64,000 nucleotides of DNA from Chryseobacterium mucoviscidosis (GCF_002177115.1 NZ_MVAG01000122.1:434001-498000); one strand, 5' to 3'; shown: positions 7,593 through 16,569, counted from the first letter of the stretch. Numbers and translations: made by a program. The notes: generated by a model from the sequence alone, not told the origin.

Positions 7593-8389
7593 AGGCTTTT
7601 TTATGGAAAAATTAAATTTTACATTTGTGAAATAGTTAAACAATTGGCTATGACAAAATGTCTGTTGATAAAATTGTGGATTGATAATAATTTAATACTT
7701 ATATTTTAAATAACTCAATTTCAGTAATTTATAAAGTTTAATTAAATGAGTATTTGAATATTACTTTAAGTAGTAAAAGTATTTGTTTTAAAGAAATATG
7801 AGGAAATTTGTTAAACAAAACAATTGTCGAAAACTTTGAATAAAACACTGTATACAAATGTAAATCATCGAAAAATACAGTCTCCTACTAAATTATTTCT
7901 GTTTTTAATTTCAGAAATTTAATCTGGTAAATCTTAAAAAATATCAATAACCATATTTTACATTAAAATAATACAAAACCCAGTCCAAATGCGTTTGAAA
8001 GCTGTATTTTACAAAAGTAAAACGTTCATTTTACCCTATTATAACGCGTTTATCTGTTATTTTAAGTACATTATCTGTATTTGATAATACAGTGTATTAA
8101 ACCGCAACAAAATTATGTTTATTACATCAATAATGGTGTTTATATGAACATAACTTATCAATAAGTTATCGACGTTTTCAGCAAAATTTTATTGATTTTA
8201 ATGATTTAACTGTGGATAAACTTTTGTAAAATTTAGAATTGGATTTTTATCAATTGATTATAATGCTGATTTTTAGATGTTTGCTAAGTTTACAAATGTA
8301 TTTTATCGTAATTTACATTTGTTTATTATATTGATTTGCATTTGTAAATTTATTTATTTACATTTGTAACACGTTTTAAGAATGATTTT
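7593..8389. other. AT-rich 800-base intergenic region with palindromes and a DnaA-box-like site
   Basis: No open frame is convincing here. Visible signals are: TTACA-NN-TGTAA-type palindromes, concentrated at 8289-8370 but also near 7617, 7853 and 8008; the perfect palindrome TAACTTAT-CA-ATAAGTTA at 8151-8168; and TGTGGATAA at 8211-8219, the exact complement of the classic DnaA box TTATCCACA, with a weaker relative TGTTGATAA near 7663. The length and composition are unusual for this window, where most spacers are under 200 bases. It probably serves the XRE gene at 8390; an origin-like role is possible but unproven. Confidence 0.5.
8289..8370 (+). promoter_or_regulatory. Array of four phased palindromic operator-like sites
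   Basis: Four copies of the core ACAAATGT/ACATTTGT (one is GCATTTGT), each within a TTTACA-NN-TGTAAA-like dyad, are centred near 8295.5, 8318.5, 8341.5 and 8363.5. The spacing is 23, 23 and 22 bases, about two helical turns, so all sites face one side of the DNA. The array ends about 20 bases before the XRE start codon. This is what autoregulation by the dimeric HTH protein would look like; the binding protein is inferred. Confidence 0.65.
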
Positions 8390-8935
8390 ATGAGTTTAAA
8401 CGAGAGAATTTCAAAAGTTATCGAGTATTCTAATCTTTCTTCTTCGGAGTTTGCAGATGAAATTGAAGTACAGCGATCTTCTATTTCCCACATTACGTCC
8501 GGAAGAAACAAACCGTCGCTTGAGTTTATCATTAAAATAAAATCCCGCTTTCCTGAAATTCTTTGGGACTGGCTGATTACGGGTGAAGGTGAAATGCTGA
8601 AATCTGAGCTTCCCGACTCGGACATTCCTGAACTGGAAGAAGAAAGCTATGAAGAAGAGAAACCAAGAACAACTTCTCTCCCCGATCTTTTTACGATGGT
8701 GAATAATGATGAAAGTTTTGGCAGTGAAGAAACAGAAATAGAACCGCCAAAAATGGATCGTCAGGAATCGTTTATATCGGATCAAAGTAAAGCTCACGAG
8801 AAAATATCGGATTCTCAGCGATTAGAAAAAAGTAATGATGAAATTATTGCTCAAGCTATTGAAAATCAGCAAAATAAGATTAAAAGAATTGTCATCTTCT
8901 ACGAAAACGGAAAATTTGAAAGTTTTGAACCTTAA
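8390..8935 (+). CDS. XRE-family helix-turn-helix transcriptional regulator
   Basis: A 181-residue DNA-binding protein. Residues 3-60 form a Cro/CI-type HTH: the recognition region reads SSSEFADEIEVQRSSISHIT followed by SGRNKPSLEFI, the usual G-R-x-x-P-S close of the fold. WDWLITGEGEML follows, then a long acidic, probably unstructured linker and a C-terminal tail RIVIFYENGKFESFEP that may be a conserved docking or dimerisation element. No protease or ligand domain is seen, so it is not a LexA-type repressor. The start codon lies about 20 bases after the phased palindrome array, making negative autoregulation plausible. The gene is monocistronic and ends at a shared terminator. Confidence 0.85.
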   Translation: MSLNERISKVIEYSNLSSSEFADEIEVQRSSISHITSGRNKPSLEFIIKIKSRFPEILWDWLITGEGEMLKSELPDSDIPELEEESYEEEKPRTTSLPDLFTMVNNDESFGSEETEIEPPKMDRQESFISDQSKAHEKISDSQRLEKSNDEIIAQAIENQQNKIKRIVIFYENGKFESFEP

Positions 8936-8995
8936 ATGATCTTTAAAACCGTTCAATTTTCAAAATTTCAATCAACTTATATTTAGATCATAAAA

Positions 8996-9022
8996 AAGCC
9001 TCACAATATTTTTGTGAGGCTT
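8996..9022. terminator. Bidirectional terminator between XRE and proline dehydrogenase genes
   Basis: The arms AAGCCTCACAA (8996-9006) and TTGTGAGGCTT (9012-9022) pair perfectly around a T-rich loop. An A-run on the left gives the T-tract for minus-strand transcripts. The hairpin lies between convergent genes. Confidence 0.8.
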
Positions 9023-9040
9023 AGCATTTATTTTTAAAAT

Positions 9041-10213
9041 TTATCTGCTTGCTTTTCTTCTTTCGAGTTCTTTTTTAATCAGACCCAGTTCACGACCGGT
9101 TTGTCCTGCAACGGAAGTATTTTCCTGCGCTCTTCTGGTAAGATAAGGCACAACGTCTTTTACAGGTCCGTAAGGAAGGTATTTTGCCGCATTATAGCCT
9201 TTATCTGACAGATAGAACGTAATATTGTCGCTCATCCCGTAAAGCTGTCCGAAATAGATATGAGGATTTCCGTTTTCCAGTCCTTTCGCTTTCATTTTAT
9301 CCATGACAAGCTCTGAAGAAATTTCATTGTGGGTTCCGAAAAATGCCGAAACTTTGTCTAAATGATTCATAACGAAATCAATTCCTGCATTGTAATTTTT
9401 ATCGGAAGCATCTTTTGTCGGCTGAATAGGATCTGCATAGCCTTTTTCTGCGGCTCTTGCTCTTTCTTTTTCCATATAGGCTCCACGAACGATCTTATAC
9501 CCGATAAAATAGCCTTTTTCTCTCGCTCGCTGAAAATGCGCTTCCATATACTCCAGTCTTCCGGTTCTGTACATCTGAATGGTATTCCATACAATCGGCT
9601 TTTCCTGATTGTATTTCTCCATCATCTCTTCGCAAAGATGGTCTGCTGCATCCTGCATCCAGGTTTCTTCGGCATCCACCATTACTTTTTTGTCGTGTTC
9701 GTGGCAAAGTTTACAGACTTCATCAAACCTTTTTACCACTCTATCCCATTCTTCTTTCTGGCTTGTTGTGAGTTCAGCATTTTTTCCGACAGCCTCGTAC
9801 AAATCAATTCTTCCGAAAGCTGTAGGTTTAAAAACGATAAACGGAATTGCCGGATTTCCTACAGAAAATCTTACGATATCTTTGATCTCTTTGCAAACCG
9901 CATCAAAAGTTTCTTCGTCTTCCTTACCTTCAATAGAATAATCGAAAATACTTCCGACTCCTCTTCTGAAAAGCTGTTTCACTACCTTTATACTTTCTTC
10001 ACGGGTTTCTCCTCCGCAAAACTGCTCAAACAAAGTGTTTTTTACAATTCCGGTAACGAAAGGAAAACTATTATGAACGGTGAAATTAAGAACAGAAGTT
10101 CCAATTTTTGTAAGAGAAGGCTGCTCAATCATTTTGAACATCCAATACGCTTTTCTTAACTGTGCATCGGATTTATCCGCAAATGCGACTTTAGTATCGT
10201 TAAAAATGGGCAT
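9041..10213 (-). CDS. Proline dehydrogenase
   Basis: A FAD-dependent enzyme that oxidises L-proline to pyrroline-5-carboxylate, the first step of proline catabolism, passing electrons to the respiratory quinone pool. It is the monofunctional form, 390 residues, without the P5C dehydrogenase domain of PutA. The beta/alpha-barrel signature at the C-terminus is VPYLTRRAQENTSVAGQ, matching the family motif YLxRRxxEN whose arginines bind the proline carboxylate. FKPTAFGR, VMVDAEETWMQ and YKIVRGAYMEKER are other conserved barrel strands. It has a TACCTTTG box at 10239-10246. No neighbouring gene belongs to proline metabolism, so the P5C dehydrogenase is elsewhere. Confidence 0.93.
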   Translation of the reverse strand: MPIFNDTKVAFADKSDAQLRKAYWMFKMIEQPSLTKIGTSVLNFTVHNSFPFVTGIVKNTLFEQFCGGETREESIKVVKQLFRRGVGSIFDYSIEGKEDEETFDAVCKEIKDIVRFSVGNPAIPFIVFKPTAFGRIDLYEAVGKNAELTTSQKEEWDRVVKRFDEVCKLCHEHDKKVMVDAEETWMQDAADHLCEEMMEKYNQEKPIVWNTIQMYRTGRLEYMEAHFQRAREKGYFIGYKIVRGAYMEKERARAAEKGYADPIQPTKDASDKNYNAGIDFVMNHLDKVSAFFGTHNEISSELVMDKMKAKGLENGNPHIYFGQLYGMSDNITFYLSDKGYNAAKYLPYGPVKDVVPYLTRRAQENTSVAGQTGRELGLIKKELERRKASR

Positions 10214-10238
10214 TACTTTTTATAAATTTAAGGTTCTG

Positions 10239-10246
10239 CAAAGGTA
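10239..10246 (-). promoter_or_regulatory. -7 box (TACCTTTG) for proline dehydrogenase
   Basis: The minus-strand sequence TACCTTTG matches TAnnTTTG and lies 25 bases before the start codon at 10213. No clear -33 element was found. Confidence 0.45.
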
Positions 10247-10278
10247 AGAAAAGGATCAGGTTTTATAAAGAAAATTTT

Positions 10279-11208
10279 TTATAATTTACCTTCCAGCCCG
10301 TTGAGAAGCATTGCGATTATCCCAATAAAAACCCAAATTCTGAGAATATTAAGCGTAACGAAATTGCTTTTTCTTGTATGATTTAAAATAAGGTAAACAC
10401 AAAGGATGAAAATAAATAATCCGGCAGTAAAATAATACGCCATGAATCCTGCAATTCCTGTTTTCATGATCAGCTTCATGGATACTGCCATGGTAATGAT
10501 GAGCAGAGAAACGATAATTGTTTTGGTGTTCCTGCTTTTAAAATAATTGGGAATTGTTGTGTATCCAAATGCTTTATCAACGCTTTTTGTTAACGTATCT
10601 TTTACAATATCAATGCATAAAAGAATCAGAAAAAGAAAAACCGCCATGAGTAAAACTTTCTTAGAAAAGGTTTCATAATACACCATCATTCCGAAAAAAG
10701 GATACAATGTAAGGCTTACAAAGGTAAGATTGTTTAATATTAAAATCCTGCTGAGTTTATGGCTGTAAAACCACATAAAGAACTGATAAACTACAAAAAA
10801 TGCAAAAACATTATGCGAAATCATCCATGCGACTCCTAAAGAAATCACACTTAAAACGAGGTAAGCATAAAGAAAATATTTCTGCTTAATGAAGCTCTGA
10901 ATCCTCGTTCTGAAAGGCTTTACAACATGATCTTTTTCGAAATCGTAAAACTGATTGATGATTCCTCCGGCAAGAATCGTAAGAACCGTACAGAAAATAA
11001 TCCCGTGAACTTTAAAATCGAATACGAATTTTCTGAAATTTTCATCCTGATTAAAGAGGAAAAATGTGGAAACATAGAGGGCAAAAATCAGCAGAACGGC
11101 AACAAAAAAGCGAGCTCCCAAAAGAAAGCCCACAAATTGTGAAAATCTGTAAAAAAAAGATTTTTGAATATAATTTCTCTGTTGGAAAGTTTCTTTTTCA
11201 GAATTCAT
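10279..11208 (-). CDS. UbiA-family prenyltransferase-like membrane protein
   Basis: A 309-residue integral membrane protein with about eight to nine hydrophobic helices. The first aspartate motif reads NQFYDFEKD (residues about 85-93), a variant of the UbiA NDxxDxxxD that binds prenyl diphosphate through magnesium. The second is in DIVKDTLTKSVDKAFGYTTIP, the DxxxD-G-T region. Members attach isoprenoid chains to aromatic or glycerol-phosphate acceptors; the acceptor here cannot be read. It starts 12 bases after the stop of a mevalonate-kinase-like gene, and that link to isoprenoid precursor supply supports the assignment. The changed second position of the first motif (Gln for Asp) is the main oddity. 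Confidence 0.75.
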   Translation of the reverse strand: MNSEKETFQQRNYIQKSFFYRFSQFVGFLLGARFFVAVLLIFALYVSTFFLFNQDENFRKFVFDFKVHGIIFCTVLTILAGGIINQFYDFEKDHVVKPFRTRIQSFIKQKYFLYAYLVLSVISLGVAWMISHNVFAFFVVYQFFMWFYSHKLSRILILNNLTFVSLTLYPFFGMMVYYETFSKKVLLMAVFLFLILLCIDIVKDTLTKSVDKAFGYTTIPNYFKSRNTKTIIVSLLIITMAVSMKLIMKTGIAGFMAYYFTAGLFIFILCVYLILNHTRKSNFVTLNILRIWVFIGIIAMLLNGLEGKL

Positions 11209-11220
11209 TCACAACAATTT

Positions 11221-12147
11221 TTAGAATCTGTAAATCACTTCTTTATGGAAGCCATCAAGCATTTTTTCTGCTTTTTCGTAATCTTTGGTGAAACCTAAAA
11301 TATAACCTCCGCCGCCGCTTCCGCAGAGTTTTAAATAATATGCATTGGAATCTAAGCCTTTTTTCCAGACGTTGAATAAACTTTCCGGAATCATGGGACG
11401 AAAATGTTCATACGCCCAATGAGAAAGCTTTTTCAGATTTCTGAAAAACGGATTCATGTCTTTTTTAAGGAATGCATCGATACAAGCATTGTTGTAACGG
11501 ATAAATTCTTCTTTCAGGGTTTTTCTGAAACCTTCGGTCTTCATTTTTTCAAAGAAAATCTGAACCATCGGTCCTGTTTCGCCAGTCATTCCGGAGTCGA
11601 TTAAAAATATTGCCCCTTTTCCGGCTTCGCTTTCCGGAATGGCAACTTTATCTACACTTTCTTTGCTTTCAATAAGAATCGGAAGATTCATATAGCAGAT
11701 AAGAGGATCGATTCCTGAGCTTTTTCCGTGGAAATAGCTTTCCATTAAGCCAAAAACTGTTCGAAGACTTTTCAGTTCGTCTTTTGAAATATTTTCAGGC
11801 TCATGCTTGGAAACAGAATATCTTTCGAAAATTGCAGCAACCAAAGCACCGGAACTTCCTACTCCATATCCCTGAGGAATATTGCTGTCGAAGAATAATC
11901 CTTCAGAAATTTCTTCTTTAAACTTTGAAACATTAAGCTCAAAAGTTTCAGGAAGTTCTAAATTCTGCAGATAATCTGCGTATTTTTTAAGATGATCATT
12001 GGATTTTTTTTCAAATTCGGAATCCAGTGAAGAGAACTTGAGGGTACCTTTATAGAAACTATAAGGTAATGTCAAACCTTGGGAATCTTCTATGATTCCG
12101 TATTCTCCGAACAAAAGAATTTTTGCGTAAAATAATGGGTTTGTCAT
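11221..12147 (-). CDS. GHMP-family kinase, probable mevalonate kinase
   Basis: Likely phosphorylates mevalonate in the mevalonate route to isopentenyl diphosphate, which many Flavobacteriia use instead of the MEP pathway. At 308 residues it has the normal mevalonate kinase size. The N-terminus PLFYAKILLFGEYGIIED matches the family's A-K-x-I-L-x-GE-H/Y region. The ATP-binding GHMP loop is IPQGYGVGSSGALVAA. A KSSGIDP segment fits the catalytic-aspartate region, and LCGSGGGGYILGF the C-terminal glycine-rich motif. It is followed 12 bases later by a UbiA-like prenyltransferase. Phosphomevalonate kinase or a sugar GHMP kinase are less likely alternatives. Confidence 0.8.
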   Translation of the reverse strand: MTNPLFYAKILLFGEYGIIEDSQGLTLPYSFYKGTLKFSSLDSEFEKKSNDHLKKYADYLQNLELPETFELNVSKFKEEISEGLFFDSNIPQGYGVGSSGALVAAIFERYSVSKHEPENISKDELKSLRTVFGLMESYFHGKSSGIDPLICYMNLPILIESKESVDKVAIPESEAGKGAIFLIDSGMTGETGPMVQIFFEKMKTEGFRKTLKEEFIRYNNACIDAFLKKDMNPFFRNLKKLSHWAYEHFRPMIPESLFNVWKKGLDSNAYYLKLCGSGGGGYILGFTKDYEKAEKMLDGFHKEVIYRF

Positions 12148-12168
12148 TTATTTAAATAAATTTTTTTG

Positions 12169-12202
12169 CAAATTTAATACTATTCTAGTGAATATAAGCA
12201 AA
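12169..12202 (-). promoter_or_regulatory. Promoter of the mevalonate kinase-UbiA unit
   Basis: On the minus strand, TTTG (12199-12202), a 22-base spacer and TAAATTTG (12169-12176) fit the Bacteroidota promoter, 21 bases upstream of the start codon at 12147. Confidence 0.55.
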
Positions 12203-12294
12203 TCCCGCGCCGAATTCTAACAAATTTTAACAGCAAAATATTCTTAAATTTTAATTAAATCTAAAATCAGGATTCCTATTACTATAAATATACA

Positions 12295-12323
12295 AAAAAA
12301 GCCTGAAAAAATCAGGCTTTTTT
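12295..12323 (-). terminator. Terminator of the T9SS metalloprotease gene
   Basis: The arms AAAAAAGCCTGA (12295-12306) and TCAGGCTTTTTT (12312-12323) pair perfectly with a 5-base loop. On the minus strand the T-tract is the complement of the A-run. It lies 60 bases past the metalloprotease stop codon. Confidence 0.75.
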
Positions 12324-12382
12324 ACATTATGTATAAAACTGTCTGTCTGCAGTTTATTATTAAAAAATGAAGGAGCTTAAAA

Positions 12383-14554
12383 TTACTGCTTAATCAGTTT
12401 TTTGGTAATTTTCTGTTTTTCTGTTTCTACCGTCACTACGTAATTTCCTGTCTGCATAGAAGAAATAGTCACATCATGTTTATTGCCTTTTAATGAAGAT
12501 TCAGATTTAATTAATCTTCCTGCTTCATCATAAATCTTGAATGATTTTAAAGCATCTTTCGAAGAAATTGTAATGGTGTTTCTTGCCGGATTCGGATAAA
12601 TATTAACCGTATTGTCTTTTGTATTAACATCTTCCACCGCCAAAACCGCACAGGAGAAATTCGCTTTCCAGCCAATATCATTTACTGCAGGATCGGACAC
12701 AAATCTTACCGTAATTGCACCGGAAGGATGGGTAGATGTAAATGTTCCCGGTAAAGCAGTTCCTGTTAAACCATTTCCATTCGCAAACAGAGGAGAACTT
12801 GTAGAAGGACCGTTATAAATATACATAAAATCATAATCCTGCTCAAGACCGAATTCTGTAAAATTCATCGTTAAAGCTCCTGAACTTGGGTAAAAAGTTT
12901 TCACAATAGTCTGGCTGTCTCCGTAGTTGGAAGTTGTTCCTCCTGTGTCTGTAAACTGCGCTCCGTCGCACCAGTCTCCATCTGTTAAAAACATCTGCGT
13001 TCTCTGGTAACCCGCAGAACAGTCTGTTCCTACTGATAAAAGATAATAGGTTGCGGGCTGAAGATTTGCCATGCTTAAGGATTGTGTGGAAGTCGTTCCG
13101 CTGGAAACAACCGTTCCGTCATATTTCGCCAGTCTGTATTTCCATGAAGCCGATGTGGCATCTGTAAATGTTGCGTTTGCTGAAATCTGTGTAATGTTGG
13201 AAACAGAAAGTGAAGTCACCGTTGTAGAACATGCCGTTGTACAATTCATTCCTAAACAAGGTTTGGATTCCACTGTATTTCTGATCAAAGCTGCCGGTTG
13301 AGGACCGAAACCGTTTGCGAAATTAATTCCTACTCCTGAAACTAAGTGACAGTAACTCATGATGGTTCCTTTCACTGTAGAAGAAGGAATAGGTCCTGTT
13401 GCACAGGTTCCTTCAGGGTAACCAGCCTGTGTTCCGCATCCGTCGATTGCTGTTGAATTTCCGTTCCACGCACACGCATGAGTGTGAGGCGAACCTAAAC
13501 TGTGCCCCATTTCGTGAGTCATCGCTTCGATGGTCCAGGAATAGACAGGAACATTATTATATGTTTGTGAAGCTCCGGAATAGGCATGTCTGTTTGTTGT
13601 ACAAAGAGAATTGATGTAAGCAACACTTGTTGTAGAGGGCTGATTAACCAAATGAGCAAGATCACCGTTAAAAGTCTGTCGGTTGGTTCTGAAACTTGCC
13701 AGATTTGCATTTGGTGTTCCGGTGTAAGGATCTGCCGTTGTCCACACATAAATTTCGTTTAAAGCGATTTTGATATCATCATTGCTGTAAAGCGTTGAGA
13801 TATTGTTATGAATTGCGGTTAACCAATTCGCTGTGGTGGTTGTATTTGATCCGTTGTTTGTGTAAGGTGTGTAGCAAACTTCGTAATAAATTCTTACGCA
13901 GTTTTGCGTCATGACCTTTCCTGTTGTTTTCTTGGCATCCGGATCGAAAGATATCTTTTGATTATGATTATCCGTTAATTCATCCACACCGCAGACAAAA
14001 GGATTTAATCCTGTAAGTTTTGAATCTGAATAGCTTACAAAGTCTGTAGAATTTTTAACTTTTCCGAGAATTACATTTCCCAGTTCGGGGGTGGAAGCCA
14101 CTCCTACCACATCATCTTCAAAAAAGCTGAACGCGACCACGGATTGATTGTCTCCTTTTACAATTCCCTGATAATACGCTCCGGGTGTATAATCTACGAT
14201 TTCGCCTTTGTTGGTAGTTACTTTAAAATCGTTTGTAAATATCTGATTTTTATACAATTCCAAAGTAATTAGCTTCTCATTGAAAGGAAAAGAAATTTCA
14301 AGATATTCAGGTTTTTCGTGTACTAACTTTTTGAGCTGCTTAGAATCGATATTCAGCACAGAAATATCGGTTGCCACTCTTTTGTATTCGGCAAGTTTTT
14401 CTGAATTTTTGTTGATGGTGAATAAATCGAACTTTTCAAAGTTCTTCTTTTGGGTATGGTATTCCGAGACTTTTTGGGCTACAGGTCTCATGTTTTGGGA
14501 GAAGCCAAAAACCGCAGACTGCAAAATACAGAGAGTTAGAAATTTCTTAATCAT
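12383..14554 (-). CDS. Secreted reprolysin-like zinc metalloprotease with T9SS sorting domain
   Basis: A 723-residue extracellular protease. Residues 1-19 are a signal peptide ending FGFS. A long pro-like region follows, then a metzincin catalytic domain with H347-E-x-x-H351 and H357 (HEMGHSLGSPH) and a Met-turn GTIMSYCHL. Next come a fibronectin type III-like stretch, a CUB-like module beginning near DWCDGAQFTDTGG, and a C-terminal sorting domain of about 75 residues (VNIYPNPARNTI ... GNYVVTVETEKQKITKKLIK). The last is the type A signal that sends proteins through the type IX system to the surface or medium, where it is cleaved. It stands alone with its own terminator. The target is unknown; extracellular protein breakdown is the reasonable inference. 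Confidence 0.9.
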   Translation of the reverse strand: MIKKFLTLCILQSAVFGFSQNMRPVAQKVSEYHTQKKNFEKFDLFTINKNSEKLAEYKRVATDISVLNIDSKQLKKLVHEKPEYLEISFPFNEKLITLELYKNQIFTNDFKVTTNKGEIVDYTPGAYYQGIVKGDNQSVVAFSFFEDDVVGVASTPELGNVILGKVKNSTDFVSYSDSKLTGLNPFVCGVDELTDNHNQKISFDPDAKKTTGKVMTQNCVRIYYEVCYTPYTNNGSNTTTTANWLTAIHNNISTLYSNDDIKIALNEIYVWTTADPYTGTPNANLASFRTNRQTFNGDLAHLVNQPSTTSVAYINSLCTTNRHAYSGASQTYNNVPVYSWTIEAMTHEMGHSLGSPHTHACAWNGNSTAIDGCGTQAGYPEGTCATGPIPSSTVKGTIMSYCHLVSGVGINFANGFGPQPAALIRNTVESKPCLGMNCTTACSTTVTSLSVSNITQISANATFTDATSASWKYRLAKYDGTVVSSGTTSTQSLSMANLQPATYYLLSVGTDCSAGYQRTQMFLTDGDWCDGAQFTDTGGTTSNYGDSQTIVKTFYPSSGALTMNFTEFGLEQDYDFMYIYNGPSTSSPLFANGNGLTGTALPGTFTSTHPSGAITVRFVSDPAVNDIGWKANFSCAVLAVEDVNTKDNTVNIYPNPARNTITISSKDALKSFKIYDEAGRLIKSESSLKGNKHDVTISSMQTGNYVVTVETEKQKITKKLIKQ

Positions 14555-14702
14555 TTTAACGACTTATTAGATTTGCAAATAAACAAAAAAAATCAAAACA
14601 CAGTGAATAAATAATAATATTTTCACATTTTTTAATTGTTAAAAGTAATGAAAAATTTAATTATACCATAAAATATATAATTTCTCATGATGATAAAATA
14701 AA

Positions 14703-14724
14703 AAAGACGCTTTATCAGCGCCTT
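14703..14724 (-). terminator. Terminator of the UMF1/Atg22-like MFS gene
   Basis: On the minus strand AAGGCGCT...AGCGTCTT forms a short stem with one mismatch, followed by a T-rich run. It lies 25 bases past the stop codon at 14749. Confidence 0.6.
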
Positions 14725-14748
14725 AAGTTTTTAAAAATATAATTTGAA

Positions 14749-16278
14749 TTATTTTTTCTGGGTATTGAGCTTCAAAAATCGTATTAAAATTAATCCTACA
14801 AAGAAAAACAATGCCATTGAAAATGCTGCGAACCTCATTCCTGAAGCAGAAGGCAGCGTAACATCAATTTTAGCAAAAATGGCTCTTAAAGAATCGTATT
14901 TGTCGATAAATAAAGCAAAAACAAATGTTCCGACAATGATGGCAATTTTTTCCAGAACATCGTAAAAACTGAAAAACGTTGTGTTTTCCATTGAGTTTTC
15001 GGGTAAAAGTTTGGAATAGGTAGATCTGGACATTGCCTGAAGTCCTCCCATTACCAAACCTACAACAGCAGCTACACCATAAAACTGATATTCTACTGTA
15101 GGGTTTTCTTTGTTTAGGAAATATGCCCAGATGCAGGCAACGATCCAAAGAATAATTGCAATGGTAATTACGTTTTTGTTTCCGATTTTTCTTGATAATC
15201 TTGAGAAAATTACGGCTCCGATGATGGCTTCAATCTGAATGACCAAAAGTGTTCCGATGAGTTTATCCTGTGGAAGATTGATCTCACTTTTCCCAAACAG
15301 GGTTGCCATCAGGAAAATGGTCTGCATTCCTACGCTGTAAAAAAAGAAGCTGGAAAGGAAAAATTTCAAGTTTCTATCTTTGAAAAGACCTTTTCCTACT
15401 TTAAACAATTCATGAAAGCTTTCTTTAGCGATATCTTTATAGAAGCTTAAATTGTCTTTTAAAACTTCGAAGAATCCACCCTGTTCTTTGTGCCTTTTGA
15501 AGATGTTTTTATAGTTTAAAAGCACCAAGTCTTTCGGAAGTTTTTCTTTCACATCACCGAACTGAGGCAAATGTTTGAAGGTATACTGAGAAAAACCGAA
15601 CCACCAAGCTCCGGTTAATAAAAAGCTGATTCTTGTGAAAAGCAACTGTTGTGCAGCGCCTTTTGCAAAAACCTGGATTAAAAGTAAACAGATTATTACC
15701 AAAACTACCGATCCGATGTATCCGTAAACGTATCCTTTTGCGGAAAGTGCATCCTGCTTGTCTCTGGTTGCAATGTCCGGTAAAAAGGAGTTGTAAAATA
15801 CCAGACTTCCCCAAAATCCGACACTTGCGGTAATGCTGAAGAGTAACCCTAAGAATACGTTGTGCATTCCGGTAAACATTGCCAATCCCATGCAGGAGGT
15901 AGCGCCTAAATAGCAGAAAAACTGAAGGAAAGATTTTTTGTTTCCTATTGTATCTGCCAAAGAAGATAAAAACGGAGATAATAAAACCACTACAAAGAAG
16001 GAAATTGTTAAGGAATATCCGTACACGGCATCGGGTTGATATTCTTTTCCGAAGATCTTAATCATGTGTCTTACAGGGACATCAATCCAGGATTTTGTTT
16101 CCGCTACATATTCTTTCTTTTCGTACGCTGTGGTAAGAATAGAATAGTAAATAGGGAAAATAGTAGAAGTAATTACCAAAGAATAAACGGAGTTTGCCCA
16201 GTCATAAACCGCCCAAGCTTTCATGATCTTTGGATTATTCTTTATGTTTTGAGTTTGCAGGTTCTCAATTTCAGACAT
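14749..16278 (-). CDS. MFS transporter, UMF1/Atg22-like
   Basis: A 509-residue inner-membrane permease with about 12 hydrophobic segments. The N-terminal region KAWAVYDWANSVYSLVITSTIFPIYY (split here as AWAVYDWANSVY and SLVITSTIFPIYY) is the hallmark of the Atg22/UMF1 branch of the major facilitator superfamily, and the later GGLQAMSRSTYSKLLPE is its second family mark. The branch includes yeast vacuolar amino-acid effluxers; bacterial substrates are mostly unknown. Residues about 60-90 form an extra hydrophilic loop. A TATTTTTG box lies at 16301-16308 and a terminator at 14703-14724, so it is probably monocistronic. Confidence 0.82.
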   Translation of the reverse strand: MSEIENLQTQNIKNNPKIMKAWAVYDWANSVYSLVITSTIFPIYYSILTTAYEKKEYVAETKSWIDVPVRHMIKIFGKEYQPDAVYGYSLTISFFVVVLLSPFLSSLADTIGNKKSFLQFFCYLGATSCMGLAMFTGMHNVFLGLLFSITASVGFWGSLVFYNSFLPDIATRDKQDALSAKGYVYGYIGSVVLVIICLLLIQVFAKGAAQQLLFTRISFLLTGAWWFGFSQYTFKHLPQFGDVKEKLPKDLVLLNYKNIFKRHKEQGGFFEVLKDNLSFYKDIAKESFHELFKVGKGLFKDRNLKFFLSSFFFYSVGMQTIFLMATLFGKSEINLPQDKLIGTLLVIQIEAIIGAVIFSRLSRKIGNKNVITIAIILWIVACIWAYFLNKENPTVEYQFYGVAAVVGLVMGGLQAMSRSTYSKLLPENSMENTTFFSFYDVLEKIAIIVGTFVFALFIDKYDSLRAIFAKIDVTLPSASGMRFAAFSMALFFFVGLILIRFLKLNTQKK

Positions 16279-16300
16279 TTCAAATAAATATTAATAAACA

Positions 16301-16308
16301 CAAAAATA
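16301..16308 (-). promoter_or_regulatory. -7 box (TATTTTTG) for the UMF1-like MFS gene
   Basis: The minus-strand sequence TATTTTTG lies 22 bases before the start codon at 16278 and matches TAnnTTTG. No clear -33 TTG. Confidence 0.45.
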
Positions 16309-16569
16309 GCAAAACCGCTGAATATTCGTAGTTTTTTATTTTGTTTGAAGGAAATTTTATTATTGGGTTAAAGTTGCTGTACGTAAAATGGTTTTTCAGG
16401 ATGCGTAAGTTATCTGAAAATGGTTCCTATTGTGTCTGACTATTTTTCGGACGAAAAAACGTTCTACATCAATTAGGCATTGTATTTTTTTAATTGAGTT
16501 TGATTTTTAAAAGTTTTTTAACCTTTCAAATGATTTTTACCGATAATTTCTATGGATGGGTGTAGTTGT
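16309..16569. other. Spacer between the MFS gene and a dispersed element
   Basis: About 260 bases without a convincing gene or hairpin. It is part of the 448-base gap between the MFS start and the thiolase stop; the right part is the GC-hairpin element at 16570-16672. Confidence 0.5.

Noticed and set aside
9362..10159. A 265-codon plus-strand frame opposite proline dehydrogenase
   Set aside because: It is the antisense shadow of a clear enzyme gene; its translation is cysteine- and phenylalanine-rich without family marks.
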